Counted from the first letter of the stretch, positions 44,323-53,282 are shown. The stretch is 64,000 bases of DNA from Endozoicomonas sp. NE40 (GCF_040549045.1 NZ_JBEWTB010000002.1:1829501-1893500); one strand, 5' to 3'. The notes: generated by a model not told the origin, from the sequence alone. Made by a program: numbers and translations.

Positions 44323-44399
44323 TGGCGCACCTGAGTGGATTCGAACCACCGACCAATGCCTTCGGAGGGCACTACTCTATCCAGCTGAGCTACAGGTGC
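44323..44399 (-). tRNA. tRNA-Arg (anticodon CCG)
   Basis: A full cloverleaf on the minus strand: 7-bp acceptor GCACCTG/CAGGTGC, D arm GCTC-AGCTGGATA-GAGT, anticodon stem GTGCC/GGCAT around loop CTCCGAA (anticodon CCG, reading CGG), T arm GGTGG-TTCGAAT-CCACT, discriminator G and encoded CCA. The 3' end faces the restriction-modification island, a usual integration point for tyrosine-recombinase islands. Confidence 0.95.
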
Positions 44400-44735
44400 G
44401 TATAAGCTGCGATGGGCTGAGAATTCAACGGGCAGCGGCTGCAATACTACTGACCAGACCGCTCTTTGTCCATGACTTTTTGAGTTTCAACTCAGTGGTA
44501 CTAACGTATTTGGCAAGGTAATTTTGTACCTCTTTTACCTCGTACGCATACGCCACCCTCATCCACGTACAAACCACTGTTTTGAGGAGCGCATCTGTTC
44601 TATAATCCGCAATGCTTAAGAACAATTCAGCTCACAGGTTCACATTCAGACAGATCCGTTTTCCTGACAGGAAGACAAGGTCTCAGACAATAAAAATCAT
44701 CGTGTTCCTGATGTTGTCATAATGAGGATAAGCGA
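44400..44735. other. Gene-free interval tRNA-Arg / cytochrome c
   Basis: About 336 bp with no convincing gene on either strand. It should hold the tRNA promoter (minus strand) and the promoter of the cytochrome gene; I could not identify clear -10/-35 elements. Confidence 0.5.
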
Positions 44736-45185
44736 GTGGCTTGGGTTACACACATGCGATTGTTGACGATTTTATTGGGGGGGCTTTTCCCGATGATGGC
44801 ACTGGCTAAACCGGTGCCGCTGGACGATGTTTCCCGTCAGGAAATTGCTGAACGAATAGCTCCGGCAGGAACTGTCTGTAAGCAGGGAGAGGACTGTGCA
44901 GCTAACTTAGGTGCTGTAGCCAGTGCTTCCAGTGAGCCGCGTACTGGTGAAGCCGTGTATAACCAGTTCTGTACGGCCTGCCATACATCAGGGTTACTGG
45001 GTGCTCCCAAAAAAGGCGATACTGCTGAGTGGACAAAACGGGTCAGTGATCTGGGCAGTTACAGCAAACTGCTTGAGCAGGCTTACGCCGGTATTCGTAG
45101 CATGCCTGCCAAGGGGACCTGTATGAATTGCTCTGAAGAAGAGTTTGGCAACGCCATGCAGTATATGGGAGTCAAAAAAGAGTAA
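44736..45185 (+). CDS. Cytochrome c5-family protein
   Basis: A periplasmic c-type cytochrome. A signal peptide (MRLLTILLGGLFPMMALA) is followed by a short linker with CKQGEDC and a single haem-binding motif CTACHTSG with an axial Met near the end (RSMPAKGTCMNCSEEEFGNAMQYM). The MPAKG and CxxC pattern is typical of cytochrome c5/c555. Start: the GTG at 44736 has GAGG eight bases upstream; the ATG at 44754 gives a neater signal peptide but a poorer site. It lies alone and would carry electrons to a periplasmic or membrane oxidase/reductase. Confidence 0.9.
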   Translation: MAWVTHMRLLTILLGGLFPMMALAKPVPLDDVSRQEIAERIAPAGTVCKQGEDCAANLGAVASASSEPRTGEAVYNQFCTACHTSGLLGAPKKGDTAEWTKRVSDLGSYSKLLEQAYAGIRSMPAKGTCMNCSEEEFGNAMQYMGVKKE

Positions 45186-45272
45186 ACAGCCACCAGCACT
45201 CAACTCTGTTTGTTTCGCTACATCTGCACGCCTGTCAACCAGCTCACTTGTTTAATGGTCGCCCCGGAACCA

Positions 45273-46211
45273 TTACCCAAGCGGGCTGAGAAAACCCTCC
45301 GGCTTAATGGCAAGAATTGAGCAATACACATTGTTAATGATATTTTCGGCGGTGTTCCCCATAAGAATGCCCTGACTATGATGCCCCAGAGTCCCCATGA
45401 CGATGACATCAACATTCACTTCATTAGCCAGTCTCTGAATTTCCTGGGCAGGTTGCCCTTTCAGTAAATAGCAATGGATATCAGGGCGACCCTTATCAAT
45501 ATCCGCATCGTTCAGTGCATCATCCAGCTTTTTCTGGTAACGAAGGTGCGTTACTTCCTGCAACTCATACAGCTCTTCCTCACCAAGATGCTGCAAAGCA
45601 TGATGCTCAACAGGAAGCCCCCAGACACTGACAATATGCAGCTGGGCATGTTCCTGACTGCTTAAGTAAAGCCCATTGAGTAATAAAGTACGGTTCAGCT
45701 CTACGGCTTCCGGGTCCGGGTCACCCACATCCAGTGCGACCATGATTTTTCCGGTAAAATCAGGCAGCTGCCCCCGGCTGGCCACCATCAGCACAGGCAC
45801 CGGACACTTTCTTAACAACGCCAGATCATTCCCGGTCAGCTGGTTCCTTGCCAGTGGACCACAAGGGTCTGCCAGCTTGACCACCAGATCGACACCATAG
45901 TCATTGATCAGCCCACCGATAACCTGTCTGGGTTTGCCCGGGACAATACAGGTTTCTGCCTGCACACCTTCTTCCCACGCCCTGCCTTTTAATTCTTCGG
46001 AATACTCCTCCAGCTGTTTTCGGCATAAAGCTTCAAACTTTCCTTCCAGTGGCAGAAACTGCAGTCGTCGTAACACATCCAGGCTCTGGTCAAACACCGC
46101 AATAATCAGGCGGGCGTTATTATCCGATACCAGTCTGAAGGTCTGGCTTAACTCGAGTTCACTGGAGTGTAAACGGGTCACAGCCAGCAGGATGGTTTTG
46201 AACGCATGCAT
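45273..46211 (-). CDS. uspE: Tandem universal stress protein (UspE-like)
   Basis: A 312-aa cytoplasmic protein with two Usp domains. The first starts MHAFKTILLAVTRL. The second (about residues 160-310) contains GKIMVALDVGDPDPEAVELN and ends with the ATP-binding-type glycine motif DVIVMGTLGHHSQGILMGNTAENIINNVYCSILAIKPEG. Length and layout match UspE (316 aa). The start at 46211 is preferred over the open frame to 46436 because it matches the domain boundary and has GAGAG upstream. It is divergent from the REC-EAL gene. Confidence 0.87.
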   Translation of the reverse strand: MHAFKTILLAVTRLHSSELELSQTFRLVSDNNARLIIAVFDQSLDVLRRLQFLPLEGKFEALCRKQLEEYSEELKGRAWEEGVQAETCIVPGKPRQVIGGLINDYGVDLVVKLADPCGPLARNQLTGNDLALLRKCPVPVLMVASRGQLPDFTGKIMVALDVGDPDPEAVELNRTLLLNGLYLSSQEHAQLHIVSVWGLPVEHHALQHLGEEELYELQEVTHLRYQKKLDDALNDADIDKGRPDIHCYLLKGQPAQEIQRLANEVNVDVIVMGTLGHHSQGILMGNTAENIINNVYCSILAIKPEGFLSPLG

Positions 46212-46388
46212 TGGAGGCACTCTCACAGTCGACAACACAGCAAGTATTGCAGCCTTGTGAAATTCTGCTGGCAAGAATGACTCCAGCACGCCCCTCATTC
46301 TGCCGATGACATTCTGACCATGACATTCGTTCAATGAGTAGTACATACTTAAAGAATCACTCTTCCTTGTTATAGGCACTCCTGAATT

Positions 46389-47606
46389 ATGACGGTAAAT
46401 CTGGCTGACCTGAGCATAATGGTGGTAGAAGACCATGAATTTCAGCGTGTTGTCGCAGAACAGGCTCTGAAAGGGCTGGGGGTTGAAAACCTCTGGCTGG
46501 CTATCAATGGCAACGACGCCCTCAGACAGCTGGAAAGCTCACAACCCATCGATATCGTCATCTGCGATCTGGATATGCCGGAAATGGACGGCATTCAGTT
46601 CATTCGCCACCTGGCCAACGAAGGATACGCCCAGGCCGTTATTGTCGCCAGCGCTCTGGAGCCATCACTGATCAGAACCGTTGAAGACATGGCACAGGAG
46701 CATGGGTTGCGGGTGCTGGGCGCACTGCCAAAGCCTCTTTCCAGAGATCGCATCAGGGAATTACTGATGCTCTACTCAACTCCGGACAACCTTGAACACA
46801 CAGTGAGCAGCCTGCACTTCACCGAAAAGGATTTGCAGAAAGCTCTGGACGATGACCAGTTTATCCTCCACTACCAGCCCAAGGTTCTTGTCCGCAGCGG
46901 TCGCCTGGTTGCCGTGGAAGCATTGTGCCGATGGCCTCACCCGGATATTGGCATGGTCAGCCCCGCTCATTTCATCCCACTGATGGAAAGCACCGGCCTG
47001 ATTCATGAACTTACCCACCGTCTTATCGATCAGTCCCTGAATCAGCTGCGCAACAACCTTGATAACAGTAAAGCGATTGCAATAGGCGTTAACCTGTCTC
47101 CTGTTGTACTGACTGACACCCAGTTACCCGATGAACTCTATAAAAAGACCCGGGCGTTGAATATTGAACCGGAACTTCTGACACTGGAGATCACGGAAAG
47201 TACGCTGATTGAAAATGCTGCCAGGGCTCTTGAAACCCTGGCCCGTCTGAAGATGAAAGGCTTTTCACTGTCTATCGACGATTTTGGTACGGGCTACTCC
47301 AGTATGCAGCAACTGAACCGAATCCCGTTCTCAGAGCTAAAAATTGACCGTTCATTTGTGCAAAGCGCCAATACCGATAAAACCCGCAAGGCCATTATTG
47401 AAGCCAATATCAACCTGGCTCACACACTCGGCATGGAGACCGTCGCAGAAGGTGTAGAAACCCTCGAGGAGTGGCACCTTTTAAATCAGTTGCACTGTGA
47501 TATGGCTCAGGGCTTCCTGATTGGCAAAGCCATGGCAGCGGAAGACCTGCCTGAGTGGGAACAGCAGTGGACAGAAAAACTGCCTCTACCTCCTGCCTCT
47601 GACTGA
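46389..47606 (+). CDS. Response regulator with EAL c-di-GMP phosphodiesterase domain
   Basis: A 405-aa protein: N-terminal receiver domain (IMVVEDHEFQRVVAEQAL acidic pocket; phospho-acceptor Asp in VICDLDMPEMDG near residue 60; Lys in LPKPLSRDR) joined to a C-terminal EAL domain (VEALCRW at ~176; loop 6 DDFGTGYSSMQQLNRIPFSELKIDRSFV; ETVAEGVET), all with the metal and general-base residues needed for hydrolysis of cyclic di-GMP. No sensor kinase is adjacent. Intracellular, expected to promote motility over biofilm when phosphorylated. Confidence 0.93.
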   Translation: MTVNLADLSIMVVEDHEFQRVVAEQALKGLGVENLWLAINGNDALRQLESSQPIDIVICDLDMPEMDGIQFIRHLANEGYAQAVIVASALEPSLIRTVEDMAQEHGLRVLGALPKPLSRDRIRELLMLYSTPDNLEHTVSSLHFTEKDLQKALDDDQFILHYQPKVLVRSGRLVAVEALCRWPHPDIGMVSPAHFIPLMESTGLIHELTHRLIDQSLNQLRNNLDNSKAIAIGVNLSPVVLTDTQLPDELYKKTRALNIEPELLTLEITESTLIENAARALETLARLKMKGFSLSIDDFGTGYSSMQQLNRIPFSELKIDRSFVQSANTDKTRKAIIEANINLAHTLGMETVAEGVETLEEWHLLNQLHCDMAQGFLIGKAMAAEDLPEWEQQWTEKLPLPPASD

Positions 47607-47620
47607 TCACATATCACATA

Positions 47621-48220
47621 TCAAATGAAAAACAAAACCACAGACGCTGCTGTCAGGAACGACAGCGCATAATTAAAACGCCTGAGTTTGTACTCTGTAT
47701 CTAACAGCTTGCCAATACCTGCCCCAAAGGCCGCCCAGATCGTGACTGACGGGATATTTACCAGGGAAAACACGACACCAATGGCAACAGCCGAGGCAAC
47801 AAAGTCTTCTCCCTGAGCAGAAAATACAGCGACAGCTCCTACGGCCATCATAACCGCCTTGGCATTCACAAACTGAAACAGGGCCGCCTGCAGCATGGTC
47901 ATGGGCTTGAGCGGGCTGGTCTGTGACTCGGCTTTTCCTGAGCGGGCGATTTTCCATGCCAGGTGCAGCATATAAACAACCCCGATCGCCCTTAAAACGT
48001 CCTGTAGCCAGGGAAGCAGAATGAAAGCCTGCTGCAAACCCAGCGCAACGCAGAGAAACATCACCAGAAAGCCCAAAGCAATACCGGTAATATGGGGAAT
48101 GGTACGAACAAAGCCGAAATTAATACCGCTGGTTGTCAGCATGATGTTATTAGGTCCGGGCGTCACACTGGAAGCAAATGCAAAAGTGATCAATGGCAGC
48201 CACATTATTTCTGGCAACAT
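47621..48220 (-). CDS. LysE/RhtB-family amino-acid exporter
   Basis: A 199-aa inner-membrane exporter with six helices. The family signature ASSVTPGPNNIMLTTSGINFG appears near the N-terminus (~13-35). Start chosen at the ATG at 48218-48220 (MLPEIMWLPLITFAFA); the frame upstream to a TTG at 48265 lacks support. It is divergent from a MocR-type regulator, the usual pairing in which PLP-binding MocR proteins control an amino-acid or vitamin-B6-related transporter. Confidence 0.88.
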   Translation of the reverse strand: MLPEIMWLPLITFAFASSVTPGPNNIMLTTSGINFGFVRTIPHITGIALGFLVMFLCVALGLQQAFILLPWLQDVLRAIGVVYMLHLAWKIARSGKAESQTSPLKPMTMLQAALFQFVNAKAVMMAVGAVAVFSAQGEDFVASAVAIGVVFSLVNIPSVTIWAAFGAGIGKLLDTEYKLRRFNYALSFLTAASVVLFFI

Positions 48221-48428
48221 ATCTATTATTGTCCCCACACAATTATTTTTTTCTATCTCAGACAAGCTTATAACCGCTGATCATTTCTTCAATGGCTTTA
48301 TTGTCACCATTACAAAGTCGGTTGATTGCCCGAAAACTCTATGTCATATCGACTATTTCATATCTACAATGTTTTGCACTGAACACATACAATACTGGCA
48401 AGCCTTTGATTAAAAGCTGGAATAATAA

Positions 48429-49895
48429 ATGAATCAGGCCGAACAACCATTAATTGAAAATTGTCACCCTGACAAATTAAACAGCCGCTCTGACAGCAAG
48501 TGGCAACCCAGCCTCAGCCGCTTCTCAGGACCAAAATACAAAGCTCTGGCAGACGCTATTGAAGTAGCGATTACAGAAGGCAGACTCAATAATGGCGAAC
48601 GCTTACCCACTCATCGCGCTCTGGCTGATCAACTGGGCGTGACCATTGGCACCATTACGAGAGGCTACGCTGAAGCTGAGCGAAGACGCCTTGTCGTTGC
48701 CAGGGTCGGTAGCGGAACATTTGTATTGGGTAAAACCTGGGAGAACCGTGACTTCAGTATTCCAGTCAGTAAAAAAGCGGAAGACGACGTCATTGATTTA
48801 ACCCTCAGTCTGACGGTTCCCGCCCGAAAAGAGCAGGTTCTGGCTAAAACCCTGTTAACACTCGCACAAAACGGGTCATATCTGTCTGAGCTTCTGGATT
48901 ACCACCCCGAAGCCGGGCTGCCCAGACATCGTCAGGCCATCGTTCGCTGGCTTCGATATCACGGTATGGAAGCGGATGCTGAAAACATTCTGATCACCTC
49001 TGGCGGACAACACGCCACCGTTATGGCGTTGCAGGGACTCCTCCATCATAGCGATACCGTTGCATCCGATGAACTGACCTACCCCGGATTTATTAATGCC
49101 ACCCGCCAGTTACAGTTAAAACACCTTGGCTTGCCCATGGATGATGACGGGCTGATCCCGTCAGGGCTGGAAGCCTGTTGCCAGCAACACCGCCCCCGCC
49201 TGTTATACCTGATGCCCAGCCTGCAAAACCCGACGGCGTCTGTCATGCCTCTGAAACGGCGGCAGGAAATAATTGCCATTGCCAAACGCTACAACCTGCT
49301 TATTATTGAAGACGACGTTCAGTTTATCTCCCCCGAAAACCGCCTCCCTTCGCTCTACAGCCTGGCTCCCGAACAGGTGATTTATGTCTCAAGTTTTGCC
49401 AAGCATCTGGCAGGCGGCTTACGGGTCGGCTTTATTGTCAGTCCCCAAGACTTACACCACAAAATAGCTATGGCATTACGGAGCAACTGCTGGATTACCC
49501 CACCTCTTATGGCAGAAGTTGCCAGAGAGTGGATAGATTCCGGAGAGGCCTGGCAACTGATCGCCTGGCAGCGAGAAGAAATCAGCCAGCGCCGACAATT
49601 ACTGCAAGAAATACTGTCCGGTTTCGACGTTGTTTCACAACCCCACAGTTTTCACGCCTGGCTTAAGTTGCCAGCCCCCTGGCGAGCTGAAACTTTTGTA
49701 CGACACATGAATGATAAAGGCGTAAAACTGTTACCGTCGGAGCTGTTTGCTGTAGGCAGTACGGCTGCACCACAGGCTGTCCGGTTATGTATCAGCACAC
49801 CGGACTCCCGTGAAAAATTACGCACAGCTCTGGAAAGGATTAGAGATACACTGAGTTATGAGTCAATCGATATCATTCGCCCAATGGTGTTTTAA
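48429..49895 (+). CDS. MocR-family PLP-dependent regulator (GntR HTH + aminotransferase fold)
   Basis: A 488-aa regulator. The N-terminal GntR winged HTH (FSGPKYKALADAIEVAITEGRLNNGERLPTHRALADQLGVTIGTITRGYAEAERRRLV, ~30-90) is fused to a type I aminotransferase domain with the PLP lysine K325 in SSFAKHLAGGLRVGF and LLIIEDDVQF upstream. Such proteins bind PLP and act as sensors rather than enzymes. Divergent from the LysE-type exporter (about 210 bp between starts), its likely target. It shares one base with the next gene (DUF2878). Confidence 0.92.
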   Translation: MNQAEQPLIENCHPDKLNSRSDSKWQPSLSRFSGPKYKALADAIEVAITEGRLNNGERLPTHRALADQLGVTIGTITRGYAEAERRRLVVARVGSGTFVLGKTWENRDFSIPVSKKAEDDVIDLTLSLTVPARKEQVLAKTLLTLAQNGSYLSELLDYHPEAGLPRHRQAIVRWLRYHGMEADAENILITSGGQHATVMALQGLLHHSDTVASDELTYPGFINATRQLQLKHLGLPMDDDGLIPSGLEACCQQHRPRLLYLMPSLQNPTASVMPLKRRQEIIAIAKRYNLLIIEDDVQFISPENRLPSLYSLAPEQVIYVSSFAKHLAGGLRVGFIVSPQDLHHKIAMALRSNCWITPPLMAEVAREWIDSGEAWQLIAWQREEISQRRQLLQEILSGFDVVSQPHSFHAWLKLPAPWRAETFVRHMNDKGVKLLPSELFAVGSTAAPQAVRLCISTPDSREKLRTALERIRDTLSYESIDIIRPMVF

Positions 49896-50443
49896 TGCTC
49901 AACAAACGACACGCGACCAATGCCCTTCTGTTCCTGACAGGCTGGATCATTTGTTTAGCGACCAGTAGTTCTCATATCAGCAGCACTAATACCAGTAACG
50001 CTATAGCACTTGTAACAACCGTCACTATTCTGCTTATCCATTTAAAATTTATTGGCAACTGGGGGAAGGAGAAAGAGGTTCTGTTAATTACTCTGTTGCT
50101 GGGTTCTACTATCGACAGTTTTGCTGGCAACCTGAACATTCTTGAGTTCTCCACCACCAACCGTCTGCTGCCACTGTGGATGGCATGTGTCTGGATACTG
50201 GCAGGAACCACCATACGACACTGCATGACGTTATGTCGCAAGAACCACTGGTATGCCTCATTGACGGGTTTTCTTTTCAGCCTCGTCCACTATTTTCTGG
50301 TCAATCAGATAAGCGATGTCGCTTTAGCGACCCCGATCTGGCTGTCTGTTCTGATGATGGCGATTATCTGGTCAATTACGGTTCCGATACTGCTTGTATT
50401 TTCAGCAGTGTGGCTGGAGCGTTACAAAAGAAACAATATGTAG
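49895..50443 (+). CDS. DUF2878 inner-membrane protein
   Basis: A 182-aa protein with about six membrane helices, matching DUF2878 (LLLGSTIDSFAGNLNILEF then LLPLWMACVWILAGTTIRHC). Function unknown. The ATG shares its first base with the MocR stop, so it is co-transcribed with that regulator. Confidence 0.83.
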   Translation: MLNKRHATNALLFLTGWIICLATSSSHISSTNTSNAIALVTTVTILLIHLKFIGNWGKEKEVLLITLLLGSTIDSFAGNLNILEFSTTNRLLPLWMACVWILAGTTIRHCMTLCRKNHWYASLTGFLFSLVHYFLVNQISDVALATPIWLSVLMMAIIWSITVPILLVFSAVWLERYKRNNM

Positions 50444-50569
50444 TTGAAATGTCCTACGGGTTTGAGATAAAAAGTCACAATCGAAGAGCCAATAAATAAA
50501 TAAATAAATAAAAAAATAAAGCTCTCGACTTAAAGGAAAAATAAATAACGAACAGGGGTGAAGTGCAAC
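50444..50569. repeat. Short AAAT tandem tract
   Basis: The gap before the next gene contains a run of AATA/AAAT units (about 50492-50516), a simple AT microsatellite. No other structure is clear. Confidence 0.4.
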
Positions 50570-51058
50570 ATGAGCACGCCTGCCAATGCTTCAGATATCA
50601 GTACTTTACTTAAACATAAGGCAGTAGACGTTAAAGCATGGTTCGAGTCCGGAACCTGTGAAATTGACGATTTAATCGTTCGCAAACGTCCTGCCTATGC
50701 TGAAATCACAAAGTTTATTGTGGCGGAGAAAGAAAGGGAGCCAGACCGGGTTCACTTTGACCTAACGGTGCAATACGGCGAGAAGCGCTGGATTGTCAGG
50801 CTGGAAATGGCATTTTACAGTCAGCGCTGGGTTTCTGAAGACTCAATTAAAATGCCGGGACTGATGTTTAACGCACTGGCTCCAGACGGCATGCCAACAC
50901 GAATTGCCTATTACAACCTGAAATACACGCCCGTTCTGGCTGCCATGGACCCACAAACCTGGTGCAAAGGCTGGATTCAGAAAATCCTGAAACACCCGGA
51001 CATAAAGCATCTGTTTGCCCATAAAATAGAAGTGCCTGAAGAAGAGTACGAAGAGTAA
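50570..51058 (+). CDS. Hypothetical protein, 162 aa
   Basis: Unrecognised soluble protein, acidic at the end (EVPEEEYEE). The start at 50570 (MSTPANASDISTLLKHKAVDVKAW) has AGGGGTG about nine bases upstream; a GTG four codons earlier is less likely. Conserved-looking segments include FDLTVQYGEKRWIVRLEMAFYSQRW and QTWCKGWIQKILKHPDIKHLF. No transmembrane or catalytic motif is evident. It stands 64 bp before selD and could share its transcript. Confidence 0.65.
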   Translation: MSTPANASDISTLLKHKAVDVKAWFESGTCEIDDLIVRKRPAYAEITKFIVAEKEREPDRVHFDLTVQYGEKRWIVRLEMAFYSQRWVSEDSIKMPGLMFNALAPDGMPTRIAYYNLKYTPVLAAMDPQTWCKGWIQKILKHPDIKHLFAHKIEVPEEEYEE

Positions 51059-51122
51059 GCGCTTCCATGGCGTTATGCTACGCTGGTTGTGTTTTCAACC
51101 GATGTATTGAACGGACACAGTG

Positions 51123-52172
51123 ATGAATAGCATAACAACAGACACTGTCAAACTGACGGAATACAGCCACGGTGCAGGCTGTGGCTGTAAAATTTCGCCT
51201 GAAATTTTAGACGGCATCCTCAAAAGCAATCTGTCTCTGCCCAGCTTTCCGGGGCTGCTGGTTGGTCACTCCAGTAAGGACGATGCAGCCGTTTTCGATA
51301 CCGGTAACGGCGAAGGAATTATCAGTACCACCGACTTTTTTATGCCTATTGTCGACGATCCGTTCGATTTTGGACGGGTCGCCGCTACCAATGCGATCAG
51401 TGACGTTTATGCCATGGGGGGAAAGCCCCTGATGGCCATTGCGATTCTTGGCTGGCCCGTTAATATTCTGCCTGCTGAAATTGCCGGAACAGTGGTCGAT
51501 GGTGGAAGACAGGCATGCGCTGACGCAGGCATACCCCTGGCGGGCGGACACAGTATTGATGCGCCTGAACCCATTTTTGGCCTGGCTGTTACCGGTCACG
51601 TTCCGGTTCAACAACTCAAGCGCAACAATCAGGCACGGCCGGATAGTCGTCTGTACCTGACCAAACCTCTGGGCATTGGCATTCTGACCACCGCCCAGAA
51701 AAAGAAGTTGCTGCATCCTGAACACTCTCATATTGCCCGGGATACCATGTGTACCCTGAACAGGGTTGGTGCAGAGCTATCCAGGCTGGACGGCATCAGT
51801 GCCATGACCGATGTCACCGGCTTTGGCCTGCTGGGGCATCTTCTTGAAATCTGTGAAAGCAGCCATGTAAAAGCCATTCTTGAAACTGACAAGCTGCCCG
51901 TCCTCCCTCATGTTGAACAGTATCTGGCACAAGGCTGTATTCCCGGTGGTACCCATAGAAATTTCTCAAGCTATGGCCATAAGGCAAGTACGTTGACAGA
52001 AAAGCAGAAGCATATTCTCTGCGATCCTCAAACCAGTGGTGGTTTGCTGGTTGCTGTTGATGAAGATTCTGAGAGGCAGTTTCATAACATTGCCAGAGCG
52101 TCTGGTCTGGAGCTAACCGCTATTGGAAGGCTGGAGGCATACGACGAAGGCCATCAGATTGCTGTTGAATAA
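51123..52172 (+). CDS. selD: Selenide, water dikinase SelD
   Basis: A 349-aa enzyme making selenophosphate from selenide and ATP, the selenium donor for Sec-tRNA synthesis and 2-selenouridine in tRNA. The active-site motif is YSHGAGCGCKISP with the nucleophile Cys20 (not Sec) and Lys23, followed by DDAAVFDTGNGEGIISTTDFFMPIVDDPFDFGRVAATNAISDVYAMGGKP and DPQTSGGLLVAV. A GTG at 51120 directly precedes the ATG; I chose the ATG. No selA, selB or mnmH is in the window, so the use of selenium cannot be decided here. Confidence 0.95.
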   Translation: MNSITTDTVKLTEYSHGAGCGCKISPEILDGILKSNLSLPSFPGLLVGHSSKDDAAVFDTGNGEGIISTTDFFMPIVDDPFDFGRVAATNAISDVYAMGGKPLMAIAILGWPVNILPAEIAGTVVDGGRQACADAGIPLAGGHSIDAPEPIFGLAVTGHVPVQQLKRNNQARPDSRLYLTKPLGIGILTTAQKKKLLHPEHSHIARDTMCTLNRVGAELSRLDGISAMTDVTGFGLLGHLLEICESSHVKAILETDKLPVLPHVEQYLAQGCIPGGTHRNFSSYGHKASTLTEKQKHILCDPQTSGGLLVAVDEDSERQFHNIARASGLELTAIGRLEAYDEGHQIAVE

Positions 52173-52206
52173 AAAGCGCGTTGAATAAAGAGCGCGTCAA
52201 ATAAAA

Positions 52207-52231
52207 AGCCCGAACTCAAATGAGCCGGGCT
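52207..52231 (-). terminator. Intrinsic terminator of the SutA-like gene
   Basis: AGCCCG (52207-52212) pairs with CGGGCT (52226-52231), with an inner CTCA/TGAG; on the minus strand the stem is followed by TTTTATTTG. It also stands at the selD 3' end on the plus strand, where no U-tract follows. Confidence 0.7.
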
Positions 52232-52239
52232 GAAAACTA

Positions 52240-52485
52240 TCAGATGGGTCTGTTACCGTATTCACCGGAGGGCTTCTGGGGTGGATCTGCAGTAACATTC
52301 GATGGTACTTCTTCTATCTCGCCACCCTTGGCCAGAAAGGCTTCAATCTGAGCGTTGAGGCTCTCTCTGAGTTTTTTGCGAGACTCTACAGTTCTTTGAT
52401 CCGCTGGTTCGTCGCGACTTCCCAAAAAACCTATGTCGACACCATCAAAACCAGCAGCAGCTTTTTTCGGCGTTCTCCGTGCCAT
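52240..52485 (-). CDS. sutA: SutA-like small RNA-polymerase-binding transcriptional regulator
   Basis: An 81-aa protein whose C-terminal half (LNAQIEAFLAKGGEIEEVPSNVTADPPQKPSGEYGNRPI) matches the conserved C-terminus of Pseudomonas SutA (AMEEFLSRGG...NVVADPPKKP...YGSRPI pattern). SutA binds RNA polymerase and adjusts ribosomal and other transcription during slow growth. The acidic N-terminal region of SutA is much shorter here and is replaced by a basic start (MARRTPKKAAAGFDGVD), so behaviour could differ. Monocistronic with a terminator directly after it. Confidence 0.75.
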   Translation of the reverse strand: MARRTPKKAAAGFDGVDIGFLGSRDEPADQRTVESRKKLRESLNAQIEAFLAKGGEIEEVPSNVTADPPQKPSGEYGNRPI

Positions 52486-52787
52486 AGCTAGATCCTCTTG
52501 GATACTGGTTCAGGAGCATCTGCTCCAAACTGATTGTAAATGTATGTTTCCGATTTTTTATAGTTATAGTCCAGCGTCATTAAAACGCTAGTTCGGTAAT
52601 ACCCTCCGGTCTCTTTCGGTTAAATTAAAATGAACTTAAGTTTTTATTTAAAATTATCATTACTTATATGTCTGACCTTGTAAAGTTGCAATGTCGATTC
52701 TTTGCCCATCTTTGTCGAATTCCTGTCAAGCTTCTCCTTTTTCGGTCGATGGCACTGTGTTATCAGGGTTCATGATTATCCGGGTTT
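52486..52787. other. Gene-free AT-rich divergent interval
   Basis: About 300 bp between the divergent SutA-like and metalloprotease-like genes. It contains AT-rich stretches suited to both promoters; no defined operator, hairpin or small gene is visible. Confidence 0.5.
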
Positions 52788-53267
52788 ATGGCGCTAAAAG
52801 GTAAAGCGAAGCAAAGCTATTTTGCTCTGTGTTTTCTGGTTTTTTCAGCACTGGTGCAAGCCGGTGACCTGAACCCTTATGGCTGCCAGTTCAAGGATAT
52901 GGAAGCTTTCTACAAAAAAAAACTCGGCATAGAAACAGCGCGCATTGACTACCAATACAAGCGGGTTAAAGACCCAAAGATTCAGGGCTATGCCCAGCAA
53001 ACCGGCAGGGGACGATATCGCATAACGCTGGCTAACTGGCTGGAAGACAGTGAACTGAGGGTCACACTCGCCCATGAGCTGGTACACGTCAGGCAACTGG
53101 AAAGGGGGCAGATAGACAGGACGGAGTTTGAAAAGCACTATCTGGATCGAAGCTTCGAAGATGAAGCCTTCCGACTCAGCCTGCCAATGGCCGCAGAGTT
53201 TTTCACTAAGCACAAATGTATTAAAGGCAATTCAAAGACATTAAAAAAAACGGGCCGCAATGACTGA
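52788..53267 (+). CDS. Exported HExxH putative metallopeptidase
   Basis: A 159-aa protein with a signal peptide (hydrophobic YFALCFLVFSALVQA, cleavage after QAG) and a zinc-site motif H96-E-L-V-H100 inside LRVTLAHELVHVRQLERG, typical of small zincin-like domains. A downstream acidic residue (FEDEAFRL) could be the third ligand. Cys appear in YGCQFK and HKCIKG and may form a disulfide. It is a periplasmic or secreted protein of unknown substrate; short zincins of this kind also occur as inactive proteins. Confidence 0.7.
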   Translation: MALKGKAKQSYFALCFLVFSALVQAGDLNPYGCQFKDMEAFYKKKLGIETARIDYQYKRVKDPKIQGYAQQTGRGRYRITLANWLEDSELRVTLAHELVHVRQLERGQIDRTEFEKHYLDRSFEDEAFRLSLPMAAEFFTKHKCIKGNSKTLKKTGRND

Positions 53268-53282
53268 TGCCACTGCGACCCG
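53243..53282 (-). terminator. Intrinsic terminator of glpFK
   Basis: On the minus strand CGGGTCGCAGTG pairs with CATTGCGGCCCG around GCATCAGT, followed by TTTTTTTT. It lies about 60 bases beyond the glpK stop and is among the clearest terminators here; it may also stop the convergent metallopeptidase transcript. Confidence 0.85.

Noticed and set aside
44208..44625. Frames around and beyond tRNA-Arg
   Set aside because: They cross the tRNA gene or its flank, have no plausible starts and read as noise.
50492..50516. AAAT microsatellite as a phase-variation tract
   Set aside because: It lies between genes, outside any reading frame, with no clear promoter spacing effect visible.
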